Shown here: positions 34,183 through 43,765 of the stretch, in pieces
Layout of the letters: each line of letters opens with the position of its first letter
Position numbering within the stretch: the first letter of the stretch is position 1
NCBI GenBank assembly: GCA_965220485.1
Contig: OZ244832.1
Coordinates: 248,001 to 312,000 of the forward strand
Reading direction: 5' to 3'
From: Aldehydirespirator sp965220485
GTDB taxonomy: Bacteria > Actinomycetota > Acidimicrobiia > Acidimicrobiales > Aldehydirespiratoraceae
DNA length: 64,000 nt
Position numbers and translations under genes: made by a program
Notes under the pieces: model-generated
Told to the model about the DNA's origin: nothing
What the model saw: only the letters and a program-made list of their open reading frames with translations
The model's database searches: none

Positions 34183-35439
34183 ATGAGCACACTCAGAGGC
34201 CGACGCATCGTGCTCGGCGTGACCGGCGGTATCGCGGCCTACAAGGCGGCGGAGGTGTGCCGGCGGCTGGTCGGCGACGGGGCCCACGTCGTGCCCGTGC
34301 TCACGGCGGGCGCGCTGCGGATGGTGGGGGAGACGACGTTCTCGGCCCTTGCATCGCAGCCGGCAGTCACGTCGCTGTGGAACGAGCCCTCCTCAGCCAT
34401 CCCCCACACGGCTCTGGGCCAGCAGGCCGACGCGGTGGTCGTGTGCCCTGCTACGGCCCGGCTGATCTCGGATCTTCGCACGGGCCGCTCCGGTGATGTC
34501 CTCACGGCCACGCTGCTCGCCACTCGGGCACCGGTCATCGTTGCTCCTGCCATGCACACCGAGATGTGGGAGCAGCCGTCGGTGCAGGACAACATCGCCG
34601 TGCTGGCCGAGCGGGGAGTGACCATCGTGGGGCCGGTGGAGGGCCCGCTCGCGGGCGGTGACATCGGATCGGGCCGCATGGCGGAGCCGGACGAGATCGT
34701 GGCCGCGGTCGAGGCTGCGCTTACTCCTCAGGATCTGATCGGCCGTCGGGTGCTCATTACCTCCGGCGGAACCCGGGAGCCGATCGACGCGGTGCGTTTC
34801 GTGGGCAATCGCTCGTCAGGCAAGCAGGGCGCGGCTGTGGCCGAAGAGGCCGCGGCCCGCGGCGCTGAGATTGTGCTCGTCACCACCGAACCCGAGCGTG
34901 CTCCCGCAGCGGCTCGCGTGGTGTCGGTCGAGACGGCCGCAGAGATGGCCGCCGCGGTAGAGCTCGAGGCAGCCCGCGCGGATGCGGTGGTGATGGCGGC
35001 CGCCGTGGCCGACTTCCGTCCCGCGAGCCCCTCGGGCACCAAACTCAAGAAGGGTCAGGGTGTGCCCACGCTGAAGTTGGAGCCCACAGCCGACATCTTG
35101 GCGTCGCTGGGTGCCTGCAAGCCGCCCGGGCAGGTGCTGGTGGGCTTCGCCGCGGAGACCGAGGACCTGGAGGGCAACGCCCTCAACAAGCTGCGTAGCA
35201 AGAACCTCGACGTGATCGTGGCCAACGACGTGTCCAAAGAGCAGGCCGGCTTCGGTCATGACACCAACGAGATCGTGATGTTCACCGCCGACGGCACACG
35301 CCACCACGTCCCCTTGACCACCAAGCGTGAGGCCGCACGGGCCGTGATCGACAAGGTGGTCGCGCTCCTGGCGCGTCCTGCAGCCGACATCAGTGAGGGC
35401 ATCGGTGACCAGAGCCGGCCCTACGGCCGGGACCGCTAG
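34183..35439 (+). CDS. coaBC: Bifunctional phosphopantothenoylcysteine decarboxylase/synthetase
   Basis: The product has 418 residues. The N-terminal flavin-dependent CoaC domain (VLGVTGGIAAYKAAEVCRRL, APAMHTEMWEQPSVQDN) is followed by the CoaB domain (LITSGGTREPIDAVRFVGN, VMAAAVADFRP, VLVGFAAETEDL). It makes 4'-phosphopantetheine for CoA. In the flap, E. coli has a catalytic Cys (ACGD) where this protein reads AGGDIGSGRM. Whether other actinobacteria share this Gly is not known to me. It sits in the usual order between rpoZ and metK. Confidence 0.94.
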   Translation: MSTLRGRRIVLGVTGGIAAYKAAEVCRRLVGDGAHVVPVLTAGALRMVGETTFSALASQPAVTSLWNEPSSAIPHTALGQQADAVVVCPATARLISDLRTGRSGDVLTATLLATRAPVIVAPAMHTEMWEQPSVQDNIAVLAERGVTIVGPVEGPLAGGDIGSGRMAEPDEIVAAVEAALTPQDLIGRRVLITSGGTREPIDAVRFVGNRSSGKQGAAVAEEAAARGAEIVLVTTEPERAPAAARVVSVETAAEMAAAVELEAARADAVVMAAAVADFRPASPSGTKLKKGQGVPTLKLEPTADILASLGACKPPGQVLVGFAAETEDLEGNALNKLRSKNLDVIVANDVSKEQAGFGHDTNEIVMFTADGTRHHVPLTTKREAARAVIDKVVALLARPAADISEGIGDQSRPYGRDR

Positions 35440-35456
35440 GACAGCCGGAGATCGCC

Positions 35457-36605
<1,149 letters not shown>

Positions 36606-36619
36606 GAGCGGGCGCGGGC

Positions 36620-36797
36620 AAGTGACCGCCTCGCGGGGAAGCATCGTGTTTCCCGCTCTTGCTCGCTGCGCTCACGGGCCGCTCGGGCGCGTTTCCTTCT
36701 CTTGTTCGTTGCGCTCGCGGGCCGCTCCGGCCGCGGGGCCTCGCTCAGCGCCTTGCAAGACCCCCGTGTGAACTGCGGCCGATCCGCCCGGCCTCTG
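36620..36797 (-). repeat. Interspersed repeat copy between metK and priA
   Basis: On the minus strand it starts AGAGGCCGGGCGGATCGG and holds two successive versions of the core, GAGCGCAACGAACAAGAG and GAGCGCAGCGAGCAAGAGC. It ends with a CCGCGAGGCGGT segment. It lies directly before the priA start and keeps several frames open upstream. Confidence 0.82.
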
Positions 36798-36815
36798 AGC
36801 CCCGGCGTCCAGGGA

Positions 36816-38732
36816 ATGCTCTCTTTCGAGGAGTCGCCCGAGGAGCCGGCAGCGCCCATCGCGGATGCTTCCGATCTGGTCGAGGACGCGGCGGAGACGC
36901 TGGTCGTTCGGGTTCTGCCCGATGTGGTGCGCCTCGAAAGGACGTTCGACTATGCCGTTCCCGGCGCCTGGCACGCCGACGGCCGCGCCGATCGGCTGGC
37001 GGTTGGCTCGATCGTGCGCATCACTCTGGGCGGTCGTCGCCTGCGGGGCTGGGTCACCGAGGTGGGTGTCGATCCGCCGCCGGGCGTAGAGCTTCAGCCC
37101 CTGGCTCAGCTCACCGGCATGGGTCCCCCCGCGGATGTGGTGAGCCTGGCCGGCTGGGTCGCCTGGCGATGGGCGGGGCGGACGGTGTCGCTGCTGCGCA
37201 CCGCGTCCCCGCCCCGCGTGGTCGCCCGCCCGGCACCGGCTCGGCCCGTAGCCGCGGTCGCCGCGGCCGGATCGCCCCAGCCCTACGACGATCTGTTCGA
37301 GCGTCCCGGTGCAGTGGCCATGGTCGGTCCGGCGTCGCCGCGGCGGGCTTTCAGCCGCGACGATCTGTTCGAGCGTCCCGGTGCGGTTGCCGTGCTGCGG
37401 TGCCCGCCCGCCGACCGCGGCATGGCGGTGGCCCGGGCTGCGGCCCGGCGGGGCGACGCGCTGATCGTTGTGCCCGGTCTTGCCGACGCCAGGCGCGTCG
37501 CAGCCGACTTGAGGCGTCAGGGAGTGCGAGTCGCGCTGGGATCCGATGACTGGGCCCAGGCCGCGGCTGGCGCGACGGTGGTCGGCACCCGAACAGCGGT
37601 GTGGATGCCCATGCCGCGCCTGGCCGCGGTGGTCGTGCTCGACGAGCACGCCGAGAGCCTCCAGAGCGAGCAGGCTCCGACGTGGCACGCCCGCGATGTG
37701 GCCTTGGAGCGCGCCCGGCGAGCTGGAGCGCCCGTCGTGCTGACATCACCCGTTCCGACGCTGGAGGCTTTGGAGGCCAGCGAGTTGCGGACGGTCGACC
37801 GGGCTGTTGAACGCGACGGCTGGCCTGCGGTCGAGGTGCTGGACCGCAGGCTCGACGATCCGGTGCGGGGCGGATTGTTCGCCGAGGGTCTGCGCGATCG
37901 CCTGATCGCCGCCCGGGGCAGGGTGGCGGTGGTGCTCAACCGCAAGGGCCGCGGGCGGCTCTTGGCCTGCAAGACCTGCGGCGAGCTGGCCCGCACCTCG
38001 GACGGACGTGTGCCGATGCGGCTCGTAGGCGACGAGTTGGTCGCGGCAGACGGCAGCGAGCACCGGCCGGTGGTGTGCGCCCAATGCGGCTCGACAGTGC
38101 TGCGCAACCTGCGCATGGGTGTCACCCGGGCCCGCGAGGAGCTGGCCGCGCTGACCGGCGAACCGGTGGGGGAGGCGACTTCCGAGGCGGGTGCGCTCGG
38201 TGCCGAGCGCATCGTGGTCGGCACCGAGGCAGTGCTGTGGCGGCTGGAGTCGGCGGCCGCGGTGGTGTTCCTGGACTTTGACCAGGAGCTGTTGGCGCCC
38301 CGCCAGCGAGCTGCGGAGCAGGCATTGGCCCTGCTGGCCTCAGGCGCCCGGCTGTCAGGCGGGCGCCGAGGCGGAGGACGCCTGGTGGTTCAGACCCGCC
38401 AGCCCGATCATCCGGTCGTTCAGGCCGCGGTGAGGGCCGACCCATCCATCGTGGCCGTCATCGAGCAGGACCGCCGCCGGGAGCTGGGCCTTCCTCCCTA
38501 TGGTGCCCAGGCCAAGGTTTCCGGACCGGGAGCGGCTGCTTTCATTGGGGCGCTACGAGAAGCCGCGGGGATCGCCGGGGCCGAGCCCGGCACCGAGGTT
38601 GGCGTCAGAGGCCCCCGCGACGGGGAGTTCCTGCTGCGTGCCCGGAGCCGCGAGCCCCTTCTCGACCTGCTGGCCCGCACTCCCCGCCCGGCCGAGCGCC
38701 TGCGGCTGGAGGTGGACCCGCTAAGGGTCTGA
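36816..38732 (+). CDS. priA: Primosomal protein N'-like (PriA), Walker motifs lost
   Basis: The product has 638 residues. The N-terminal DNA-binding domain (RVLPDVVRLERTFDYAVP, RRLRGWVTEVG) and a C-terminal PriA-type domain (RRRELGLPPYGAQAKV) are clear. The helicase core lacks a GKT P-loop and reads LDEHAES where DEEH is expected; only four zinc-type Cys (CKTCG, CAQCG) remain. Actinobacterial PriA proteins are known to lack ATPase motifs, so this is probably a DNA-binding restart factor. An 11-residue segment, DDLFERPGAVA, is duplicated near residues 157 and 182. The ATG at 36816 follows the intergenic repeat. Confidence 0.85.
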   Translation: MLSFEESPEEPAAPIADASDLVEDAAETLVVRVLPDVVRLERTFDYAVPGAWHADGRADRLAVGSIVRITLGGRRLRGWVTEVGVDPPPGVELQPLAQLTGMGPPADVVSLAGWVAWRWAGRTVSLLRTASPPRVVARPAPARPVAAVAAAGSPQPYDDLFERPGAVAMVGPASPRRAFSRDDLFERPGAVAVLRCPPADRGMAVARAAARRGDALIVVPGLADARRVAADLRRQGVRVALGSDDWAQAAAGATVVGTRTAVWMPMPRLAAVVVLDEHAESLQSEQAPTWHARDVALERARRAGAPVVLTSPVPTLEALEASELRTVDRAVERDGWPAVEVLDRRLDDPVRGGLFAEGLRDRLIAARGRVAVVLNRKGRGRLLACKTCGELARTSDGRVPMRLVGDELVAADGSEHRPVVCAQCGSTVLRNLRMGVTRAREELAALTGEPVGEATSEAGALGAERIVVGTEAVLWRLESAAAVVFLDFDQELLAPRQRAAEQALALLASGARLSGGRRGGGRLVVQTRQPDHPVVQAAVRADPSIVAVIEQDRRRELGLPPYGAQAKVSGPGAAAFIGALREAAGIAGAEPGTEVGVRGPRDGEFLLRARSREPLLDLLARTPRPAERLRLEVDPLRV

Positions 38733-38777
38733 GTCGCTCGAAGCACCCTGTCCGCGCCTGGGAAGCCCGGCTTCAGC

Positions 38778-38826
38778 GAAATTGACTTAGTTATCCCCAT
38801 CTAGTGGTGTCAACTACGTCAATTTC
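38778..38826. terminator. Bidirectional hairpin terminator between priA and the SpoU gene
   Basis: GAAATTGAC at 38778-38786 pairs with GTCAATTTC at 38818-38826, and TAGTT/AACTA extends the stem with one mismatch. It lies between two convergent genes and overlaps the stop of the minus-strand gene. It has no long U-tract, so efficiency is uncertain. Confidence 0.6.
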
Positions 38827-39355
38827 AGGCGGGGCCTCGTGTCCATTGCTGGCGGCGGGCCTCGTAGACGGCGATGGCGGCCGCGGCGGCCACGTTGAGG
38901 GAGCCGACCCGGCCCAACTGCGGGATGAACCCCATTTCGTCGCAGCGCTCCGGCGTGGCGGTTGACAGCCCGTGCTCCTCGTTGCCGACCACCAATGCGA
39001 CCGGGCCGGTGAGGTCCAGCTCGTGCAGGGGCCGGGCCTGCGCCGCGAGTTCGACGCCCACGATCAGGTAGCCGTCGGCTCTGGCCGCGTCCACCGCTTC
39101 GCCCGGGTCCTCGAATGTGCTCCAGGCCACGTACTTCTCGGTTCCCATCGACATCTTGCCCGCCTTGGGCGCGTCGGGAGCGGTCCCGCCGCCCACATAC
39201 AGGCGCTCCACCCGCTCGGCCGACGCGGTGCGCACGATGGCACCCACGTTGAGGGGGTTCTGCACCCGGTCCAGCACCAGCGACAGGCGCTCGTGTCCCC
39301 GCTTGCGCCATGAGCGGTGCAGGCGCTTCTGGCCGGTGTAGTCGAGCTGGCTCAT
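38825..39355 (-). CDS. SpoU-family tRNA/rRNA 2'-O-methyltransferase
   Basis: The 176-residue SPOUT enzyme is without an N-terminal substrate-binding extension. The three motifs are present: VLDRVQNPLNVGAIVRTASA, ALVVGNEEHGLS and IPQLGRVGSLNVAAAAAIAV. It is probably a TrmH-like enzyme; the target nucleotide is not predictable. The ATG at 39355 overlaps the end of the upstream rsmC-like gene. A near copy of this start region (GAAATGAGCCAGCTCGAC) occurs about 70 bp earlier inside that gene. Confidence 0.87.
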   Translation of the reverse strand: MSQLDYTGQKRLHRSWRKRGHERLSLVLDRVQNPLNVGAIVRTASAERVERLYVGGGTAPDAPKAGKMSMGTEKYVAWSTFEDPGEAVDAARADGYLIVGVELAAQARPLHELDLTGPVALVVGNEEHGLSTATPERCDEMGFIPQLGRVGSLNVAAAAAIAVYEARRQQWTRGPA

Positions 39356-40101
39356 GTCGCCGGTCCGGGGTGGCGCGGCCCGGAACGGTCCGGGCGGGCC
39401 GGTGCGGCGGGGTCGAGCTGGCTCATTTCGCCGGTCGGGGATGCGGCCTGCGGGCGGTCCGGCGGCGGGGAGTCGTCCTGGCGGGGGCGCACCTCGAGGA
39501 TCCGGTAGCCCGACCTTGACACCAGCCGGTCCACGCCGTGGCCCCGATCGGTCAGCCACCGGGCCAGCGAGTCGCTGCCAAGGTGGCGGTGCACCACCAG
39601 GTGGGCTCGACCGTGGGGTGCCAGGCGGTCGAGCCAGGTGCCGAGCAGCCCGTGCAAGGCGGGTTTGCCGATGCGGATGGGTGGATTGCACAGGATGCGC
39701 TCGAAGCGGCGATCCGGGTCCACATCGTCGGCGTGGGCCACGGTCACGTTGCCGGCGCCATTGGCCGCGGCGTTGTGCTCGGTGAGGCGCAACGCCCGCT
39801 CGTTCACGTCCACCGCCAGCACTTGGGCCGCGGGGGAGCGCAGCCCGGAGACGCAGGCGATGGGGCCCCAGCCGCATCCCAGATCCAGCACCCGAGGGTC
39901 GCCTTCGGTCAGCGGCGGGGCCTCGAGCAGCAGGAGGCGGGTCCCCGCATCCAGTCGGTCGGGCGAGAACACCCCCGAGTCGGTCACGAATCTCAGCTGC
40001 ATCCCGCCGATGTTGATCGCGATGGTCCGCGGCGCGGCCGCGGCGGCAGGCTCAGCCTCGAAGTACTGCCCGCTGGCGGGCTGGGCGACGGGATCGACCA
40101 T
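39352..40101 (-). CDS. RsmC-like class I methyltransferase
   Basis: The product has 249 residues. The MTS-type fold shows DSGVFSPDRLDAGTRLLL, the SAM-binding VLDLGCGWGPIACV, AVDVNERALRLTEHNAAANG and the catalytic ILCNPPIRIGK (NPPI). These mark guanine-N2 rRNA methyltransferases like RsmC. The C-terminus carries an extra proline-rich tail with a MSQLD copy of the next gene's start. It is divergent from def. Confidence 0.85.
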   Translation of the reverse strand: MVDPVAQPASGQYFEAEPAAAAAPRTIAINIGGMQLRFVTDSGVFSPDRLDAGTRLLLLEAPPLTEGDPRVLDLGCGWGPIACVSGLRSPAAQVLAVDVNERALRLTEHNAAANGAGNVTVAHADDVDPDRRFERILCNPPIRIGKPALHGLLGTWLDRLAPHGRAHLVVHRHLGSDSLARWLTDRGHGVDRLVSRSGYRILEVRPRQDDSPPPDRPQAASPTGEMSQLDPAAPARPDRSGPRHPGPAT

Positions 40102-40119
40102 GCTGCGACGGTAGCCTCG

Positions 40120-40686
40120 ATGGCGGTGGCCCCCTACGACATTCGCATCATCGGCGATCCAGTGTTGCGCCGCCGCGCCGTCGACATTACCGACATCGAC
40201 TCCACGCTGGTGCGCATCGTCGAGGGGATGGTCGAGACCATGTACGGCGCGGACGGCGTAGGGCTGGCCGCTCCCCAGGTCGGGGTGCAGAAGCGCCTGT
40301 TCGTGTGGGATCTGGGCGAGGGTCCCCGCACCATTGTGAACCCGCAGATCGTCGAGTCGGACGGCGAATGGGTCTACGACGAGGGGTGTTTGTCGGTTCC
40401 TGGACTGTCGTGGGACATTGTCAGGCCCAAGCAGGTTCACGTCATCGGGCGTGACCTCGACGGCAACGAGGTCTCGGTGGAGGCCGACGAGATCGAGGCC
40501 CGCCTGTTTCTGCACGAGTTGGACCATCTCGACGGCACGCTGCTCATCGCGCGCCTCGATGAGGCCACCCGCAAGGCCGCGCTGCGCACGCTGCGCGAGC
40601 TGGGAATCGGGCCCGGTTCGACGCCCGCCGTGCGGTCACCGGACGCAGGAGGCGACGCGGTTTCGGGCGGTCTGCGCCTGCTGTGA
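40120..40686 (+). CDS. def: Peptide deformylase
   Basis: The 188-residue Fe/Zn hydrolase removes N-formyl groups. Motif 1 GVGLAAPQVG, motif 2 EGCLSVPG and motif 3 HELDHLDG are exact. A short Gly/Ser-rich C-terminal tail is added. The start is an ATG at 40120, or a GTG six bases later. It forms a translation-initiation cluster with fmt and rsmB, interrupted by an intergenic repeat. Confidence 0.96.
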   Translation: MAVAPYDIRIIGDPVLRRRAVDITDIDSTLVRIVEGMVETMYGADGVGLAAPQVGVQKRLFVWDLGEGPRTIVNPQIVESDGEWVYDEGCLSVPGLSWDIVRPKQVHVIGRDLDGNEVSVEADEIEARLFLHELDHLDGTLLIARLDEATRKAALRTLRELGIGPGSTPAVRSPDAGGDAVSGGLRLL

Positions 40687-40721
40687 GGGCGACGCCGCCC
40701 CTGCAGCGGCCGCGCCAGTGG

Positions 40722-40853
40722 GTTGTCACTGCCTCGCGATGAAGCGTTTCGTTCCCCGCTCTTGTTCGCTGCGCTCACGGGCCGCTCGGGCCACGGTCTC
40801 GCTCAGCGCTGTGCGAGATCCGTACTAGGTTGCGGTCCATCCGCTCGGCCTCT
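40722..40853 (-). repeat. Interspersed repeat copy between def and fmt
   Basis: On the minus strand it starts AGAGGCCGAGCGGATGGACC and contains GAGCGCAGCGAACAAGAGC. Its outer end supplies the first codons of fmt (from TTG at 40830 to about codon 8). Confidence 0.85.
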
Positions 40854-41750
40854 GGGCAGCGCGTCGTCTACTTCGGCACACCCGAGGTTGCGGTGGCCCC
40901 CCTGCAGGCGCTGTGCCGCGCCGGTCACGAGGTGGCGCTGGTGGTCACCCGGCCCCCGAAGCGGCGGGGCCGGCGCCAGTCGCCGACGCCCTCGCCGGTG
41001 GCGGCCGCGGCCGCTGACCTAGGGCTGCCCTTTACCTTCGACCTCGACGATGCGCTGCGGGTCGAGGCCGACCTCGGCGTCGTCGTCGCCTACGGAGAGC
41101 ACATTCCTGACGAGGTTCTCGGATGCCGCCGCACGGTGAACCTGCATTTCTCTCTGCTGCCCCGCTGGCGGGGGGCGGCGCCGATTGAGCGGGCCATCCT
41201 GGCCGGCGATGCCGTCACCGGGGTGTGCCTGCTGGACGTGGACTCCGAGATCGACACCGGGGCTGTGTATCGCCGGGCGTCCACGGTGATCGAGTCGCAC
41301 GAGTCGGCCGACGAGCTGCGGGGCCGGCTCTGCGTGCTGGGCATAGGGCTGCTGCTGGATGCTCTGAGCGAGGGGTTCGGCGATCCGGTGCCGCAGTCGG
41401 GCGAGATGACCTGGGCCGACAAGATCAGCAACTCCGAGCGGCGCATCAACTGGTCCGCGCCCGCCGAGCATGTCGTGCGGCTGGTGAGGGTCGGCGGGGC
41501 ATGGACGACCTACCGGGGCCAGCGGGTCAAGGTCCTGCAGGCCGGGCTCGTGCCCACCGTCGATGCTCCGGGTGAGGCGGGCACGATCATGCTGCGGCCC
41601 TCTGACGGCGGCAGTCCCGCAGTGGAGGCGGCCACCGGTCAAGGCGCGCTGGCGCTGGTGACCGTCCAGTCCGAGGGGCGGCCCGCTGCCCCGGCCCGCG
41701 ACTGGTTCAACGGCGCCCGGGTCGGCCCCGGCGATCGGTTCGACGAGTGA
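40830..41750 (+). CDS. fmt: Methionyl-tRNA formyltransferase
   Basis: The 306-residue enzyme formylates Met-tRNA for initiation. VVYFGTPEVAVAPLQAL at the N-terminus, LHFSLLPRWRGAAPIERAIL (with the catalytic SLLPxxRG) and WADKISNSERRINWS are typical. The only near start is TTG at 40830, which lies inside the interspersed repeat, giving an N-terminus RSIRSASGQ before the conserved strand. The normal start may have been displaced by the repeat. Confidence 0.92.
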   Translation: MRSIRSASGQRVVYFGTPEVAVAPLQALCRAGHEVALVVTRPPKRRGRRQSPTPSPVAAAAADLGLPFTFDLDDALRVEADLGVVVAYGEHIPDEVLGCRRTVNLHFSLLPRWRGAAPIERAILAGDAVTGVCLLDVDSEIDTGAVYRRASTVIESHESADELRGRLCVLGIGLLLDALSEGFGDPVPQSGEMTWADKISNSERRINWSAPAEHVVRLVRVGGAWTTYRGQRVKVLQAGLVPTVDAPGEAGTIMLRPSDGGSPAVEAATGQGALALVTVQSEGRPAAPARDWFNGARVGPGDRFDE

Positions 41751-42982
41751 GCCGGCCGACCCGCCGGGATCGGGTACCGCCGGGCGGCGGGCGGGCGGTG
41801 CCGTCTGCTGGCAGGGATCGGGCGTCGTCGGGTGCTGGCGGGGATCGGCCGTCGGGTGCCGGACGGTGCAGGCGGGACGCTCGCGCCGTGGCGCTCGACG
41901 TGCTGGTGCGCGTCGATGCCGAGGGCGCCTACGCCAATGTGGCGTTGCCCGCGGCGCTGGCGGAGTCCGGCCTTGACGAGCGCGACCGAGCCTTCGCCAC
42001 CGAGCTCGTGTACGGCGTCACCCGCCGCCGCCGGGCGCTGGACTGGGCGCTGGACGCCTTCCTGGTGTCACCGCCGCCGGCGCGGGCCAGGGCCGCGCTG
42101 CGGATGGGTGCCTACCAGGTTCTCGAGCTGGGCACCCCGGCGTACGCGGCTGTGTCGGCCACCGTGGACGTCGCGCCGCGAGCCCACCGGAGCCTGGTCA
42201 ACGCCGTTCTTCGCCGGGTGGCCGACGCCGGTCCGCCGGGCTGGCCCGACGACGCCACCCGGCTCAGCTACCCGGACTGGATCGTCGAGACGCTGGTTGC
42301 AGACCTGGGCCGCGAGGCCGCGCTGGCCGCGCTGGCTTCGATGAACGCTCCGGCCCGTACCCATCGTCGCTCGGACGGCTATGTGCAGGATCCGAGTTCG
42401 CAGCTGGCGGCCGACGCCGTCGGGGTGCGCGCCGGCGATCTAGTGGCCGATGTGTGTGCCGCGCCGGGCGGCAAGGCCACTGCGTTGGCCGCCCGTGGCG
42501 CGGTCGTGGTCGCCTGTGACTCGCATCTCGGCCGGGTGGGGATGCTCGCAGCCAACCGGACTGCGGTGGGGGCCCTGTCGGTGCGTGTGATCGCGGCCGA
42601 CGGACGACATCCGCCGCTGCGGACCGGCTGCTTCGACACTGTGCTGGTGGACGCGCCCTGCAGCGGTCTGGGCACGCTGCGGCGCCGACCGGACGCCCGC
42701 TGGCGCGTCGAGCCCTCGGCGGTGCCTCGGTTAGCCGAGCTGCAGCATCAGCTGCTCGACGCCGCGGCCGGGTTGCTGCGGCCGGGCGGGCAGCTCGTCT
42801 ACAGCGTCTGCACCCTCACCGCGGCCGAGACGTTGCAGGTCGCCGCTCAGGCGTCCAATGACGACCGCTTGGACCCTCTGCCCGCCCCGGGCCCGCCCTG
42901 GCTGGCCCACGGCGGCGGCGCCATGCTGCTTCCCGATTCCGACCGCGACGGTATGGCCCTGTTCCGCTGGCGCCGCCGCTAG
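41747..42982 (+). CDS. rsmB: 16S rRNA m5C967 methyltransferase RsmB (Sun/Fmu)
   Basis: The product has 411 residues. A basic, disordered start (residues 1-45) is followed by a NusB-like domain (RAFATELVYGVTRRRRALDW) and the methyltransferase domain, with VCAAPGGKATAL, DAPCSGLGTLRRRPDARW (catalytic Cys) and VYSVCTLT. It methylates 16S rRNA cytosine. The GTG start overlaps the fmt stop. Gene order def-fmt-rsmB is conserved. Confidence 0.94.
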   Translation: MSRPTRRDRVPPGGGRAVPSAGRDRASSGAGGDRPSGAGRCRRDARAVALDVLVRVDAEGAYANVALPAALAESGLDERDRAFATELVYGVTRRRRALDWALDAFLVSPPPARARAALRMGAYQVLELGTPAYAAVSATVDVAPRAHRSLVNAVLRRVADAGPPGWPDDATRLSYPDWIVETLVADLGREAALAALASMNAPARTHRRSDGYVQDPSSQLAADAVGVRAGDLVADVCAAPGGKATALAARGAVVVACDSHLGRVGMLAANRTAVGALSVRVIAADGRHPPLRTGCFDTVLVDAPCSGLGTLRRRPDARWRVEPSAVPRLAELQHQLLDAAAGLLRPGGQLVYSVCTLTAAETLQVAAQASNDDRLDPLPAPGPPWLAHGGGAMLLPDSDRDGMALFRWRRR

Positions 42983-43066
42983 GCGCTCGACACGCTTCCC
43001 GCTCTTGTTCGCTGCGCTCACGGGCTGCTCGGGCCACGGCCTCGCACTCTCGGCCTCTCCACATCG
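42983..43066 (-). repeat. Interspersed repeat, partial copy after rsmB
   Basis: It contains GAGCGCAGCGAACAAGAGC (minus strand) and AGAGGCCGAGAGTGCGAGG, but lacks clear terminal stems. It starts at the rsmB stop. Confidence 0.7.
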
Positions 43067-43146
43067 CCGGAAACTGTCGTACTTCTCGGGGATCATCCCG
43101 ATTTCTGCGATCAGAGCTGCGGGCTGCGGGGCGACGCCGGGCAGCC

Positions 43147-43674
43147 ATGGCTAGGGTCGCGGCGATGCAGGACAGCGGCGGCGGCGGTGGGCCGGACCTG
43201 GAGGCCAAGGTGCTCACCGTGTCCGACGGCGTGGTCGTAGGAACCCGGCAGGATCGCAGCGGTGAGGCGTTGGAGGCCTATCTCTCTTCAGCGGGCTGGA
43301 CCGTGGTCGAGCGATCCGCTGTTGCTGACGGAGTCGAATCGGTAGCGGGGGAGTTGCGCCGGCTGGCCGCCGGGTTCCACGGGCTGATCGTCACCACCGG
43401 AGGCACGGGCTTCGGCCCCCGCGACGCCACCCCGGAGGGGACTCGGGCGGTGCTCGACCGGGAGGCTCCCGGCCTGGCCGAGGCGATGCGATTGGTCAAC
43501 CCGCTGGGACGCCTGTCGCGGGGCATCGCGGGCACCCTTGGCACCGCGCTGGTCCTCAACACGCCCGGCTCGTCAGCGGGCTGCGTGGAGACGGTCGAAG
43601 CCGTGATCGACGTGGTCGGACACGCGGTTCGACTCCTAGTCGACAACTACGACCCGCATCCCCACGGCGGCTAG
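43147..43674 (+). CDS. mog: Molybdopterin adenylyltransferase-like protein (MogA/MoaB)
   Basis: The product has 175 residues. The MPT-binding fold shows VLTVSDGVVVGTRQDRSGEA, the GLIVTTGGTGFGPRDATPE loop with the conserved TGGTG and D-T-P, and LVLNTPGSSAGCVE. It would adenylate molybdopterin or act as MoaB. ATG at 43147 or 43165. No other molybdenum-cofactor gene is nearby. Confidence 0.9.
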   Translation: MARVAAMQDSGGGGGPDLEAKVLTVSDGVVVGTRQDRSGEALEAYLSSAGWTVVERSAVADGVESVAGELRRLAAGFHGLIVTTGGTGFGPRDATPEGTRAVLDREAPGLAEAMRLVNPLGRLSRGIAGTLGTALVLNTPGSSAGCVETVEAVIDVVGHAVRLLVDNYDPHPHGG

Positions 43675-43765
43675 GCGGGCCGTGCCCCGGGGCAGCACAT
43701 CGTCGGGGCGCCGGTAGCCTCGGCGCGGTCGTCAAAGGCCGCCGTCAACCGTCCCAGGACCGGAA

